Shown here: piece after piece, positions 33,001 through 41,352 of the stretch
Position numbering within the stretch: position 1 is the first letter of the stretch
Layout: every line of letters begins with the position of its first letter
NCBI GenBank assembly: GCA_902635965.1
Contig: CACPQA010000016.1
Span: 1 to 41,352, forward strand
DNA length: 41,352 nt
DNA from: an uncultured Bacteroidota bacterium
GTDB taxonomy: Bacteria; Bacteroidota; Bacteroidia; Flavobacteriales; Flavobacteriaceae
Direction of reading: 5' to 3'
Position numbers and translations under genes: made by a program
The notes under the pieces: model-generated
Databases searched by the model: none
Told to the model about the DNA's origin: nothing
What the model saw: only the letters and a program-made list of their open reading frames with translations

Positions 33001-33715
33001 GTTCAAAATTTTTTCCTAAATATACTTTCCTAACCATTTCATCTTTTGCTAATTCTTCTGGTTTTCCTTCTTTCAAAATTTTGCCCTCAAACATTAGATA
33101 AGTTTTGTCGGTTATAGCTAGTGTTTCCTGAACGTTATGATCAGTTATTAAGACTCCTATATTTCTATTTTTTAAATGAGAAACAATTTTTTGTATATCC
33201 TCGACGGCAATCGGATCAACTCCAGCAAAGGGTTCATCCAAGAGAATAAATTTAGGGTTTGATGCAAGCGCCCTGGCTATTTCAGTTCTTCTTCTTTCAC
33301 CACCTGAAAGAAGATCACCACGATTTTTTCTTATGCTCATTAATCCAAACTCCTCAAGTAGACTATCCATTTTGTTTATTTGCTGTTTCTTAGATAATTG
33401 AGATAATTGTAATATACTTAAAATATTATCTTCGACAGTTAATTTCCTAAAAACAGATGGATCCTGTGAGAGATATCCAATTCCATTTTGTGCTCTTTTA
33501 TACATTGGATATTTTGTTATTTCCTTATCCTCAAGAAAAATTTTTCCAGAATCAGGTCTTACCAAACCAACTATCATGTAAAATGAAGTAGATTTACCAG
33601 CTCCGTTTGGACCTAGAAGACCAATTATTTGCCCCTGTTTTACTTCTAAAGAAACATTATCAACTGCCTTCTTAGATCTAAAAGATTTAACTATGTTTTG
33701 TGCTTTTAAAATCAT
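32978..33715 (-). CDS. lptB: LPS export ABC transporter ATPase LptB
   Basis: A cytoplasmic ATPase that powers extraction of lipopolysaccharide from the inner membrane with LptFG. It is 245 residues, with Walker A GLLGPNGAGKSTSFYMIVG, the Q-loop YLSQDPSVFRKLTVEDNI, signature LLSGGERRRTEIARALA and Walker B KFILLDEPFAGVDPIA. The H-loop is ITDHNVQETL. PNGAGKSTSFYMI and FAGVDPIAVEDIQ are specific to LptB rather than general importers. It overlaps tatC by 4 bases (ATGA). The kdsD-tatC-lptB order joins KDO supply and LPS export around tatC. Confidence 0.95.
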   Translation of the reverse strand: MILKAQNIVKSFRSKKAVDNVSLEVKQGQIIGLLGPNGAGKSTSFYMIVGLVRPDSGKIFLEDKEITKYPMYKRAQNGIGYLSQDPSVFRKLTVEDNILSILQLSQLSKKQQINKMDSLLEEFGLMSIRKNRGDLLSGGERRRTEIARALASNPKFILLDEPFAGVDPIAVEDIQKIVSHLKNRNIGVLITDHNVQETLAITDKTYLMFEGKILKEGKPEELAKDEMVRKVYLGKNFELRKKAGS

Positions 33716-34503
33716 TTTAATTTTTCGGTTTCTTTTTTCACAATCAATTTAGAAATTAAAATACTTATTTCATATAAAATTAATACTGGGATTGTTACAA
33801 TTATTTGACTTGTTATATCAGGTGGTGTGATTATTGCGGAAATACTTAAAACAATTACAATCGCAAATTTTCTATTTCTTCTTAGAAAATTTGGGGTTAC
33901 TAGACCTATCCGAGTTAGGAAAAAAATTAAAATAGGTAGTTCGAAAATAAAACCAGACGATAGTACGGAAGCCCTTAGTAAACCAATATAGCTATTTAAA
34001 TCGAAATCATTAAAAACTTCTTTGCTAATTGTATAGTTGCTTAAAAAATTTACCGAAAGAGGAGTAACAACATAATATCCGAAGAGTACGCCTATGAAAA
34101 AAAGAAATGAGGCTACAAAAATAAATCCTTTTGCATTTTTTTTCTCATAATCATGTAATCCCGGTTTAATAAATCTCCATAATTCAAATAAAACATAAGG
34201 AAAGGATAAAATAAATCCAGCTGTAATTGAGGTCCATATATGAGCTGAAAATTGCCCTGAGACTGTTCTACTTTGAACCCTAAAAGGAAGCTCCTGTATA
34301 CAAAGGATTTCTGAAATTTTACAAAAAAATTTATATGTTGCAAAATTTGATTTCTTAGGGCCGAATATTACATATTCAAATATAAAATCCTTTGCTAAAA
34401 AGGCAATTAACCCTGTTAAAAGAACTGCGAAAAAAGATCTAATTATGTGCCACCTTAAAATCTCAAGATGTTCTAAAAATGACATTTCGTTATCTTCTGT
34501 CAC
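33712..34503 (-). CDS. tatC: Twin-arginine translocase subunit TatC
   Basis: A 263-residue integral membrane receptor of the Tat pathway with six helices. Typical features are MSFLEHLEILRWHIIRS at the N-terminus (conserved Glu in the signal-binding site), SFPYVLFELWRFIKPGLHDYEKK in the first periplasmic/helix region, and SGFIFELPILIFFL with a Glu in helix 4. It begins at GTG 34503, two bases after the kdsD stop; ATG 34485 is an alternative. It contains a short unusual insert (about 50-75, FGPKKSNF...CIQELP) common in flavobacterial TatC as I recall. The Rieske lipoprotein in this window is a plausible client. Confidence 0.95.
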   Translation of the reverse strand: MTEDNEMSFLEHLEILRWHIIRSFFAVLLTGLIAFLAKDFIFEYVIFGPKKSNFATYKFFCKISEILCIQELPFRVQSRTVSGQFSAHIWTSITAGFILSFPYVLFELWRFIKPGLHDYEKKNAKGFIFVASFLFFIGVLFGYYVVTPLSVNFLSNYTISKEVFNDFDLNSYIGLLRASVLSSGFIFELPILIFFLTRIGLVTPNFLRRNRKFAIVIVLSISAIITPPDITSQIIVTIPVLILYEISILISKLIVKKETEKLK

Positions 34504-34505
34504 TA

Positions 34506-35471
34506 CTAATCAAAATTTTTTATGATATCCAGCACATGCACTATACCGCTGCAGTTATTACTTTTGTCAATCAACACCATATGATTTATTGATTTACTTT
34601 TAATTTCTTTTGAAGCATTTTCAGCTAACATGTCTTCATCAAATAAGATAGGGTTTTTACTCATAATATCCTTAGCTCTTAAATTGAAAATATCCATGTT
34701 CTCGTCAAGCATTCTTCTAATATCACCATCAGTTATAATTCCTAATAATTTATTTTTTTTTGTAACTAATGTTATTCCCAACCTATTTGAAGTGATTTCT
34801 TTAATCACGTCATTTATTTTTGATTTTTCTTTCACTTTAGGAATTGGATTGTTAGAAGCTAAATCTTTCAGTGTCAAATTTAATTTTTTTCCTAAGGACC
34901 CACCAGGATGGTGACTAGCAAAATCTTCTGTTTTAAAACCTCTAAGTTCAAGTAAGGAAACCGCTAATGCATCTCCTAAAGCCATTTGAGATGTAGTACT
35001 TGAGGTAGGAGCAAGGTTATTAGGGCAGGCTTCTTGTTTTACAAAACATGGTAAAACATAATTTGAATTTTTTGCCAAGTAGCTTTTTGTATTTCCAGTT
35101 ATACAAATGATAATATTTCTCCTTTTTTTTAAATGAGGTATTAAATCTTTAATTTCACTCGATGAACCACTATTTGATATTATAATTACCAGGTCGTCGG
35201 GTTTTACCAAACCTAAATCGCCATGCATAGCATCTGCGGCATGAAGAAAAACTGATGAAGTTCCTGTTGAGTTTAATGTGGATGAAATCTTCATAGAAAT
35301 AATTGCGCTTTTTCCAATCCCAGTAATTATAACTTTTCCATTAGATTTTAAAATAAGATTTACAACTTCTTCAAACTGCTTATTAAGTTGACTGACAATC
35401 CCTTTCAAAGAATTCGATTCTTTAATTAAAACTCTTTTGGCAATATTTAAAATTTTACTTTGTTTATTCAA
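34506..35471 (-). CDS. kdsD: D-arabinose 5-phosphate isomerase (KdsD/KpsF family)
   Basis: Converts ribulose 5-phosphate to arabinose 5-phosphate for KDO synthesis in LPS. It is 321 residues: an SIS sugar-isomerase domain (GKVIITGIGKSAIISMKISSTL, then HAADAMHGDLGLV, IIISNSGSSSEIKDL), the loop SSTTSQMALGDALAV, FASHHPGGSLGKKL, then two CBS domains (about 205-320). It starts at TTG 35471, immediately after an in-frame TAA, so no longer start exists; the next ATG is inside the SIS domain. First of the kdsD-tatC-lptB run. A TAAATTTG box lies at 35524-35531 without a clear -33. Confidence 0.94.
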   Translation of the reverse strand: MNKQSKILNIAKRVLIKESNSLKGIVSQLNKQFEEVVNLILKSNGKVIITGIGKSAIISMKISSTLNSTGTSSVFLHAADAMHGDLGLVKPDDLVIIISNSGSSSEIKDLIPHLKKRRNIIICITGNTKSYLAKNSNYVLPCFVKQEACPNNLAPTSSTTSQMALGDALAVSLLELRGFKTEDFASHHPGGSLGKKLNLTLKDLASNNPIPKVKEKSKINDVIKEITSNRLGITLVTKKNKLLGIITDGDIRRMLDENMDIFNLRAKDIMSKNPILFDEDMLAENASKEIKSKSINHMVLIDKSNNCSGIVHVLDIIKNFD

Positions 35472-35552
35472 TTATTAAAGTTTTGTAAGAAATTTAAACA
35501 CTAAATATTATATTTAATAAATACAAATTTAAAATTTGATTCATAAAATTTA

Positions 35553-37727
35553 ATGCATTTTGAACATTTAAATTTAGAACTAAAGAGGTATTTTGGATTT
35601 ACCTCCTTTAAAGGTCACCAAGAAGACATCATAAAAAACCTTTTAAAAGGCAAAAATTCGTTTGTAGTAATGCCTACAGGTGCAGGCAAATCTATGTGTT
35701 ATCAGTTACCTTCTTTAATATTAGATGGAACTTCAATTGTAGTCTCACCACTTATAGCTTTGATGAAAAATCAAGTTGATTTTTTACGTGGAAATTCTTT
35801 AAAAGACAGCGTCGCGCACGTCATTAACTCAACTTTAACAAAAACGGAAATTACGAGAGTAGAAAAAGATGTTCTTTCCAATGAAACCAAAATTCTTTTT
35901 GTTGCCCCTGAATCACTAGTAAAAAAAAACTTAATAAACCTTTTAAAATCTATTAAAATATCCTTTTTAGCTGTTGATGAAGCCCACTGTATTTCGGAGT
36001 GGGGTCATGATTTTAGACCTGAATACAGAAATATTAGAAAAGCTATAGATAAAATAAATCATAAGATTCCTATAATAGCATTAACAGCAACAGCAACCCC
36101 AAAAGTTCAAAAAGACATTCTTAAAAATTTAAAAATTAAAGATGCAAAAATTTTTAAGGCTTCCTTCAATAGACCAAACTTATATTATGAAGTTAGAACA
36201 AAAACAAAAAATGTAATAATCGATATTGTGAAATTCGTAAAAAAAAATAAATCAAAATCCGGTATCATTTACTGTTTGTCAAGAAAGAAGGTTGAAGAGC
36301 TTTCAAAAATTTTAAATGTCAATGATATCAATGCTGTACCTTATCACGCTGGTTTAGATGCTAAAACTCGTGCTTTTAATCAGGATTTATTTTTAAAGGA
36401 GGATTGTAATATTGTAGTTGCAACAATTGCTTTCGGTATGGGTATAGATAAACCTGACGTAAGATTCGTTATTCATCATGATATCCCAAAGAGCCTAGAA
36501 AGTTACTATCAAGAAACTGGTAGGGCTGGAAGAGATGGTGGTGAGGGTCATTGTTTAGCTTTTTATTCCTATAAAGATGTAGAAAAATTAGAAAAATTTT
36601 TATCAAAAAAAACAGTATCCGAGAGGGAACTTGGAACTGCATTATTGAATGAAATGGTTTCATATGCAGAAACCTCAATATCAAGGAGAAAATTTATTTT
36701 ACACTATTTTGGAGAGGTTTTTAATGTAGAGGATGATTTGAAAAAAATGGATGACAATCTTCGCTTTCCTAAAAGGGAGATTGATGCATCTAAAGACCTA
36801 TTTCTTCTTTTAAAAGTCATAAAAAAAACAAATCAAAACCTAAAAACTAATGAATTGGTTAAATTAATTGTTGGTGAAAGTAATTCAATAATTAATGCTC
36901 ATGGATTACAAAATTCTACTCTTTTTGGAAAAGGCTCAAATTACGATAAATCATTTTGGAATTCTCTAATAAGTCAGGCTTCGATTTCAGGATATATTAA
37001 AAAAAATATCGAAAACTATGGTTTGATAAAATTGAATGAAAAAGGGATACAATATTTAAAAAAACAAACTCATTTTAGTATTTATCTCGATAAGAAAAAG
37101 GATGATATTGATGAAAGCATTTCAAAGTCAACAATTAATGACGATAAATTAAGAAATATTTTACTTGAATTAAGAAAGAAAGTTGCTGATAAAAATAAAA
37201 TCCCACCATACACAGTTTTTCAAGATGCTTCAATTAACGATATGACATTAAAGTACCCCTTAAATCAAGAAGAAATGAAAAATATACATGGAGTAGGTGA
37301 GGGCAAGGCTAAAAAATATGGTACCGAATTTATTGAGGTAATTGAAAGTTATGTAAACAAAAACAACATAATTAGAAATGAAGAATATACTGTCAAAACC
37401 ACTGGGTTAAAGTCATCTCTTAAGCTTTATCTAATCCAATCTATTGATAGACAATTGCCTTTAACTGATATTGCTTTTGCTAAAGGTATGTCTATGGATG
37501 CCCTTATTTCAGTGGCTGAAACAATAGTTTATTCAGGTACCAAACTCAATATAGATTATTGGCTTGACGAAATCTTCGATGAGGATCAACAAAAAGACCT
37601 ACATAATTATTTTTTAGATTCTGAAACCGACAATATAAATCAGGCTTTAGATGAATTCGAAGGAGAATTTGATGAAGATGAATTACGACTGTATCGCTTG
37701 AAATTTTTGAGTGAAGTGGCCAATTAA
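35553..37727 (+). CDS. recQ: RecQ-family DNA helicase lacking the zinc cysteines
   Basis: A 724-residue superfamily 2 3'-5' DNA helicase. Evidence: Walker A MPTGAGKSMCYQ (40-51), DEAH box VDEAHCISEWGHDFRPEY (141-158), and motif VI YQETGRAGRDGGEG. The RQC zinc module normally carries four Cys. Here the equivalent ISRRKFILHYFGEVFNVEDDLKKMDDN has none, although YFGE is kept. An HRDC domain (about 540-610) ends with GVGEGKAKKYG, and an acidic C-terminal extension of about 100 residues follows. The same variant occurs, from memory, in other flavobacterial RecQ proteins, and a second zinc-bearing RecQ may exist elsewhere. Probably in an operon with the cyclophilin gene 23 bases downstream. Confidence 0.92.
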   Translation: MHFEHLNLELKRYFGFTSFKGHQEDIIKNLLKGKNSFVVMPTGAGKSMCYQLPSLILDGTSIVVSPLIALMKNQVDFLRGNSLKDSVAHVINSTLTKTEITRVEKDVLSNETKILFVAPESLVKKNLINLLKSIKISFLAVDEAHCISEWGHDFRPEYRNIRKAIDKINHKIPIIALTATATPKVQKDILKNLKIKDAKIFKASFNRPNLYYEVRTKTKNVIIDIVKFVKKNKSKSGIIYCLSRKKVEELSKILNVNDINAVPYHAGLDAKTRAFNQDLFLKEDCNIVVATIAFGMGIDKPDVRFVIHHDIPKSLESYYQETGRAGRDGGEGHCLAFYSYKDVEKLEKFLSKKTVSERELGTALLNEMVSYAETSISRRKFILHYFGEVFNVEDDLKKMDDNLRFPKREIDASKDLFLLLKVIKKTNQNLKTNELVKLIVGESNSIINAHGLQNSTLFGKGSNYDKSFWNSLISQASISGYIKKNIENYGLIKLNEKGIQYLKKQTHFSIYLDKKKDDIDESISKSTINDDKLRNILLELRKKVADKNKIPPYTVFQDASINDMTLKYPLNQEEMKNIHGVGEGKAKKYGTEFIEVIESYVNKNNIIRNEEYTVKTTGLKSSLKLYLIQSIDRQLPLTDIAFAKGMSMDALISVAETIVYSGTKLNIDYWLDEIFDEDQQKDLHNYFLDSETDNINQALDEFEGEFDEDELRLYRLKFLSEVAN

Positions 37728-37750
37728 TTTAAATGTCGTAATTTAACAAA

Positions 37751-38278
37751 ATGGAAGATGGTATTTACGCTAAAATTCTTACAGAAAAAGGTGAAATTCT
37801 AATTTTTTTAGAATATAAGCTTACCCCAATAACAGTCTCAAATTTCGTAGGCTTGTCGTCAGGAACTTTGTCTGATTATTCAAATCAAAAAAATGCCAGA
37901 TTCTATGACAACTTAATTTTCCATAGGGTAATACCTGACTTTATGATTCAGGGAGGATGTCCTAATGGTAATGGTATGGGAGGTCCAGGATACAATTTTA
38001 AAGACGAATTTCACCCGAATTTAAAACACGACAAACCTGGAATTTTGTCAATGGCTAATGCAGGGCCAGACACTAATGGAAGTCAATTTTTTATTACTCA
38101 TCTTCCAACTCCATGGCTCGATGGTAAACATTCAGTTTTTGGAAATGTAATAGAGGGACAGCCTATTGTGGATTCAGTTTCAAATGGAGATAAAATTCAT
38201 AAAATAGAGATTATAAGAATAGGAAATGATGCTGAAAAATTTGATGAGGTAAAAGTTTTTGAGTCAGGTTTGAGTTAA
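37751..38278 (+). CDS. Cyclophilin-type peptidyl-prolyl cis-trans isomerase
   Basis: A 175-residue single-domain cyclophilin without a signal peptide, so cytoplasmic. The active-site pattern is visible: FHRVIPDFMIQGGCPNGNGMGGPGY (catalytic Arg, Phe, Gln), SMANAGPDTNGSQFFIT, and PWLDGKHSVFGNVIEG (Trp and His). It accelerates proline isomerisation during folding. Full-length and intact. It follows recQ by 23 bases and faces the thioredoxin-fold gene with only 4 bases between stops; no terminator is visible there. Confidence 0.93.
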   Translation: MEDGIYAKILTEKGEILIFLEYKLTPITVSNFVGLSSGTLSDYSNQKNARFYDNLIFHRVIPDFMIQGGCPNGNGMGGPGYNFKDEFHPNLKHDKPGILSMANAGPDTNGSQFFITHLPTPWLDGKHSVFGNVIEGQPIVDSVSNGDKIHKIEIIRIGNDAEKFDEVKVFESGLS

Positions 38279-38282
38279 ATGA

Positions 38283-38864
38283 CTATTCGTATTTAGGTTC
38301 GTTTCCTTTAATCCATTTTATATTACAACCCATACTTGGATATTGTAAAAAATTTGACTTATAGTCATTTTTCAACATCATATCGACTGCGTGTTTTAAA
38401 TCCTCTCCAGTAATTTCGATCCCGTTGTTTGGTCTTGATTTATCGTATCGTCCGCGATAAAATAATTTATGATTTTTATCAAATAATAAAAACTCAGGAG
38501 TGCACAAAGCATGATAATAGTGAGCAACCTTTTGACTTTCATCAAAAAAATATGGAAAAGAAATTTTCTTTTCTTTAGTCAATAAATTCATCTTATTTGG
38601 TGAATCCTGCGGATAATTTAAAATATCATTACTTGAGATAGCTATTGTTAAAATGTTATTTTCTTTAAGCTTTTTACAAAATCCAATGACGTGGTCTAGA
38701 AGATGAACAACGTATGGGCAATGATTACACATAAATATTATAAGAGTCCCATTACTCCCATAGTAATTTGAAAGATTTTCTTGAATATCTTTTGTGGTAT
38801 TCAATAATTTAAAATTTTTTAATTTTAAATTATCTCTACTAATGCTAGATGCGGTTAAGACCAT
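38283..38864 (-). CDS. Thioredoxin-fold redoxin-like protein
   Basis: A 193-residue AhpC/TSA-Redoxin-type thioredoxin-fold protein. The active-site-like FMCNHCPYVVHL (CxxC as Cys-Asn-His-Cys) is followed by ISSNDILNYPQDSPNKM, FPYFFDESQKVAHYYHALCTPEFLLFD (conserved cis-Pro region), GRYDKSRPNNG and the late PSMGCNIKW. This is the widely distributed thioredoxin-family/peroxiredoxin-like group seen in Bacteroidota and cyanobacteria. No signal peptide is evident. The exact partner or peroxide substrate is unknown. It starts 20 bases after the M14 peptidase stop, so it is probably co-transcribed with it. Confidence 0.88.
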   Translation of the reverse strand: MVLTASSISRDNLKLKNFKLLNTTKDIQENLSNYYGSNGTLIIFMCNHCPYVVHLLDHVIGFCKKLKENNILTIAISSNDILNYPQDSPNKMNLLTKEKKISFPYFFDESQKVAHYYHALCTPEFLLFDKNHKLFYRGRYDKSRPNNGIEITGEDLKHAVDMMLKNDYKSNFLQYPSMGCNIKWIKGNEPKYE

Positions 38865-38884
38865 AATTATTTAACTTGTTTGGT

Positions 38885-41352
38885 TTAATTCATTAAATGA
38901 GAATAAAAAATCATATTTGCTAAAATATGTTGTGTTCCAATCCAATATCCTCTAAAATTGGTATTATCTGTCATAATTATGATCTTGCCATCACCCATTG
39001 GGTCAATTTTGAAAGGAACAGTATTGGACAATGATTCCAAATTTTCTTTAGATATATAACCACTTATCAGTGGATTTTTGTCATATACTATCGGGTTGTT
39101 AAAACTATCATCGTCAGGCTTTAAAAAAATATCAGTATTTCTAAATAAAGCGATTGAATTATTTTCTATTCCAAAATTAATAGGGTGAGTTCTATCTAAA
39201 TTGGCTTTAAAAATTGCTCCAGAAATTGATTGAGCTCTTTTAAAATTATTTTTATTTATAAAGTTTATATTTTCAGCGACTAATTCTTTCTCAATAAAGT
39301 CAATTTCAATTAATTTATTTTCCTTGGCCCATGTAATTGCATCTCTGTATAGAATTAATGTACCGCCACTTTTAACCCAAGATTTAATTTTATTAATGGT
39401 AACTTCACTTAAATATCCACTAAAACTAGGAAAAATGAAATGTGTAAATTTTTCTAAATTCAATCTTTCTAAAATTCTGTTATCGATTTTTGTTATGGGA
39501 ATATTATACTGTGTATCCATTATGTACCATATTTCGCCGGCATCATAGCTTCTTACTCCGTCTCCAACTAATAAACCTATTTTAGGTTTTTTAATAGTTT
39601 TAAAATTTCTTGAACCTAGATCAATTCCTTGCTGAGAAACTCCTGTATTGGTTTCATAAATGTTTAATTCGGATTCAATTGAAACTTCTGTAAGGAGTTT
39701 ATAAATATCATTTGAATTTAAATTTTGATTATGAACTGGAACCATTATGGTTCCATAATCAAACAATTTGTCATTAATTTTAAACTTTTTCATTGAAACT
39801 TTAGCTCTCAATCCTTTGTCAAGTATTTGATAGAGAGCTTTTGGATAAAAGTAACCGTGAGATTCAAAGATATAAGCATAATCAGCCTTTTTTAAATTTT
39901 TTGTGATAATTTTTTTTTCACCCTCTATAACATTTCCAATCAAATTCATGTCACTAATTTTTTCATAATTTACATCGAAAGCTAGTGGAATAGTCCATGA
40001 TGATACATCGTAGAATGTACTGTCTTTAAATTTCTTTTGCGTATTGAAGATTGCTTGAATTACTCTAAATTTTTCTTGGTCCAGCGGAACTATAAAGCTG
40101 TTATCAATTGAAAATTTTTTTCCATTTAATGTCACATCTTTTTTTAAATTATGAATTTTGATATTGTGATGCTTAAGAATATCTACAAGCTTGTATGTTG
40201 ATGAAATGTCTTTTTGATTTCCAAATAAAATGGCTTTCTTCTTATTTTTTCTCGCTTCTAGTCTTGACTTAGTGAAAAATTCTATTTGATACTCCAATAG
40301 TTCATCTTTTAAGTAATTTGCCGCCTTTAATGTAGAAATAGCAGTTTTAAATTGATTTCTAATTGAAAACGGAAATGTCAATAATCCATTCTCAGTATTT
40401 TGGCTATATCCCCTTGAACTAGCTTGTTCAAACAAAATTCCTATACCACCATTAATATCTGGATACGCCGAGCCCTTACTTAAAAAAAAATCGTCATAGT
40501 CTTCTCTTGAATAATATAAAGACCCAATTTCATCTAATTCCTTAGCATGAAATTTTGATATCTTATATGTTAGATTTTGATTTTTTTTAGAAATTAATGG
40601 ATTGACACTTGATGAAATTCCTGGTTGAAAGAAAAATGTTTGGTCTTTTCCCATTTCGTGGTGATCGGTTAAAATGTTTGGCATCCACTTGTTAAATGAC
40701 AAAATCCTCGCTTTTGACTCATTTAACTGAACTGTCAACCAATCCCTATTTAAATCAAACCAATAATGATTGGTTCTTCCTCCTGGCCAAATTTCGTTAT
40801 ACTCTCTATCATAAGAATCTGGATTTTTGACATGAGATCTTTGTGAATTTACCCATTGTGCAAATCTTTGTAAACCATCAGGATTTAAACTTGGATCTAT
40901 TAAAATGACTAAGTTATCTAATATTTCCAAAATTTTTTCGTTTTTTGATGAGGCTAAATAGTACGCTAATAATACAGCAGCATTTGAACCACTTGCTTCA
41001 TTTCCGTGAACAGAAAAACCTTGATAAACAATTGCGGGCATTTTTTTTAAATTTTTTTCTGATACATTTTTATTCGAAATGTTAATATGACTTTTTCTTA
41101 TTTCATCCAGCTTTGAGTGGTTCTTTTCGCTTGTAATTGTAAGTAAAATAAGAGGTCTATTTTCATAAGTATAACCTCTGTTTTCAATTTTAACTTTATT
41201 TGATGACTTTGAAAGCTTAGTCAAGTAATCAATCAATTTATCATGATTTAAATGCCAATCACCTATATCAAAACCTAAAATTTCACTTGGTGTGGGGATA
41301 TCATCATTGAACTTTTCTTCCTGAGGCAGAAAATAAGTTATATCTTCTTGTG
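38885..41352 (-). CDS. M14-family zinc carboxypeptidase (5' end beyond window)
   Basis: At least 822 residues; the frame stays open to the right edge. The apparent start at 41236 is a TTG inside the gene, because the codons before it still read as the family sequence (PTPSEILGFDIGDWH). Zinc ligands are in GFSVHGNEASGS (His, Glu) and the later TDHHEMG region. The catalytic Glu is expected in GILFEQASSRG, and RDWLTVQLNESKA carries substrate-binding Arg. A C-terminal GATase/DJ-1-like domain follows (about the last 240 residues, with KIGLLVGDGVRSYDAGE and LEKFTHFIFPSFSG). It is probably a secreted peptidase of peptide scavenging, with its signal peptide outside the window. The thioredoxin-fold gene follows. 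Confidence 0.9.
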   Translation of the reverse strand, partial: QEDITYFLPQEEKFNDDIPTPSEILGFDIGDWHLNHDKLIDYLTKLSKSSNKVKIENRGYTYENRPLILLTITSEKNHSKLDEIRKSHINISNKNVSEKNLKKMPAIVYQGFSVHGNEASGSNAAVLLAYYLASSKNEKILEILDNLVILIDPSLNPDGLQRFAQWVNSQRSHVKNPDSYDREYNEIWPGGRTNHYWFDLNRDWLTVQLNESKARILSFNKWMPNILTDHHEMGKDQTFFFQPGISSSVNPLISKKNQNLTYKISKFHAKELDEIGSLYYSREDYDDFFLSKGSAYPDINGGIGILFEQASSRGYSQNTENGLLTFPFSIRNQFKTAISTLKAANYLKDELLEYQIEFFTKSRLEARKNKKKAILFGNQKDISSTYKLVDILKHHNIKIHNLKKDVTLNGKKFSIDNSFIVPLDQEKFRVIQAIFNTQKKFKDSTFYDVSSWTIPLAFDVNYEKISDMNLIGNVIEGEKKIITKNLKKADYAYIFESHGYFYPKALYQILDKGLRAKVSMKKFKINDKLFDYGTIMVPVHNQNLNSNDIYKLLTEVSIESELNIYETNTGVSQQGIDLGSRNFKTIKKPKIGLLVGDGVRSYDAGEIWYIMDTQYNIPITKIDNRILERLNLEKFTHFIFPSFSGYLSEVTINKIKSWVKSGGTLILYRDAITWAKENKLIEIDFIEKELVAENINFINKNNFKRAQSISGAIFKANLDRTHPINFGIENNSIALFRNTDIFLKPDDDSFNNPIVYDKNPLISGYISKENLESLSNTVPFKIDPMGDGKIIIMTDNTNFRGYWIGTQHILANMIFYSHLMN

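Noticed and set aside
41234-41236. TTG at 41236 as the M14 peptidase start
   Set aside because: The frame continues to the window edge and the codons beyond it match the expected family sequence, so the gene is simply cut by the window.
1-41352. tRNA, rRNA, CRISPR arrays, insertion sequences and prophage genes
   Set aside because: Gaps between genes are all short (at most about 220 bases) and show no cloverleaf, repeat-spacer pattern, terminal inverted repeats or transposase/integrase frames.

Overview
The window is one stretch of an AT-rich chromosome from the phylum Bacteroidota, most likely a marine, streamlined member of the Flavobacteriia. The sequence grounds for this are: a type IX secretion (T9SS) type B C-terminal sorting domain on a thrombospondin-type-3 repeat adhesin; Bacteroidota-style promoters (TTG-N17-19-TAnnTTTG) upstream of several genes; no obvious Shine-Dalgarno sites; a type II glutamine synthetase; long Bacteroidota-type PurM and SecA; and a DnaJ, a RecQ and a P-II protein of the forms I recall from flavobacteria. 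Genus-level placement is not possible from what I can see. I found no rRNA, tRNA, CRISPR array, insertion sequence, prophage or attachment site. No gene-free gap exceeds about 220 bases.

Layout. (1) 1-3.4 kb: the 3' end of the repeat adhesin, facing a minus-strand run of a HEFGH-motif lipoprotein, a Tat-type Rieske lipoprotein, a histidine-phosphatase lipoprotein and a HAD hydrolase. (2) 3.4-4.5 kb: type II glutamine synthetase with its own terminator. (3) 4.7-9.0 kb, plus strand: purM, a four-helix haem-b561-like membrane protein, a secreted YceI protein, then prfA and pyrF behind a good promoter. (4) 9.0-13.2 kb, minus strand: an ammonium-uptake locus of amt, outer-membrane porin, P-II regulator and amt. 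(5) 13.3-15.4 kb: a fluoride channel with a small two-helix protein, a MazG-like pyrophosphohydrolase and ilvE. (6) 15.5-23.3 kb, plus strand: mnmD, an SDR39U1-type epimerase, grpE, dnaJ, an NtrC-like regulator without a DNA-binding domain, an M28 peptidase, a MATE exporter and a PAP2 phosphatase. (7) 23.3-29.7 kb, minus strand: secA followed by a sterol-desaturase-family enzyme, a glycosyltransferase and msrA. (8) 29.8-35.5 kb: DUF2795, the cobalamin adenosyltransferase, lnt, pssA, lptB, tatC and kdsD, mostly envelope biogenesis. (9) 35.5-41.35 kb: recQ, a cyclophilin, a thioredoxin-fold protein and an M14 carboxypeptidase that runs off the right edge.

How the genes work together. The most coherent functional unit is nitrogen acquisition: two Amt channels, a porin and P-II at 9.0-13.2 kb, with GSII about 5 kb away. 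Envelope functions dominate the rest: SecA and TatC for export, Lnt for lipoproteins, KdsD and LptB for LPS, PssA for phospholipid. Several predicted lipoproteins in the window would be customers of those systems.

The genome is compact. Four of six convergent gene pairs overlap at their 3' ends, and at least five genes start with TTG and three with GTG. I do not see an unmistakably new system. The best leads are the porin embedded between amt and glnK, the shortened T-loop of the P-II protein, and the uncharacterised lipoprotein operon at the left end.
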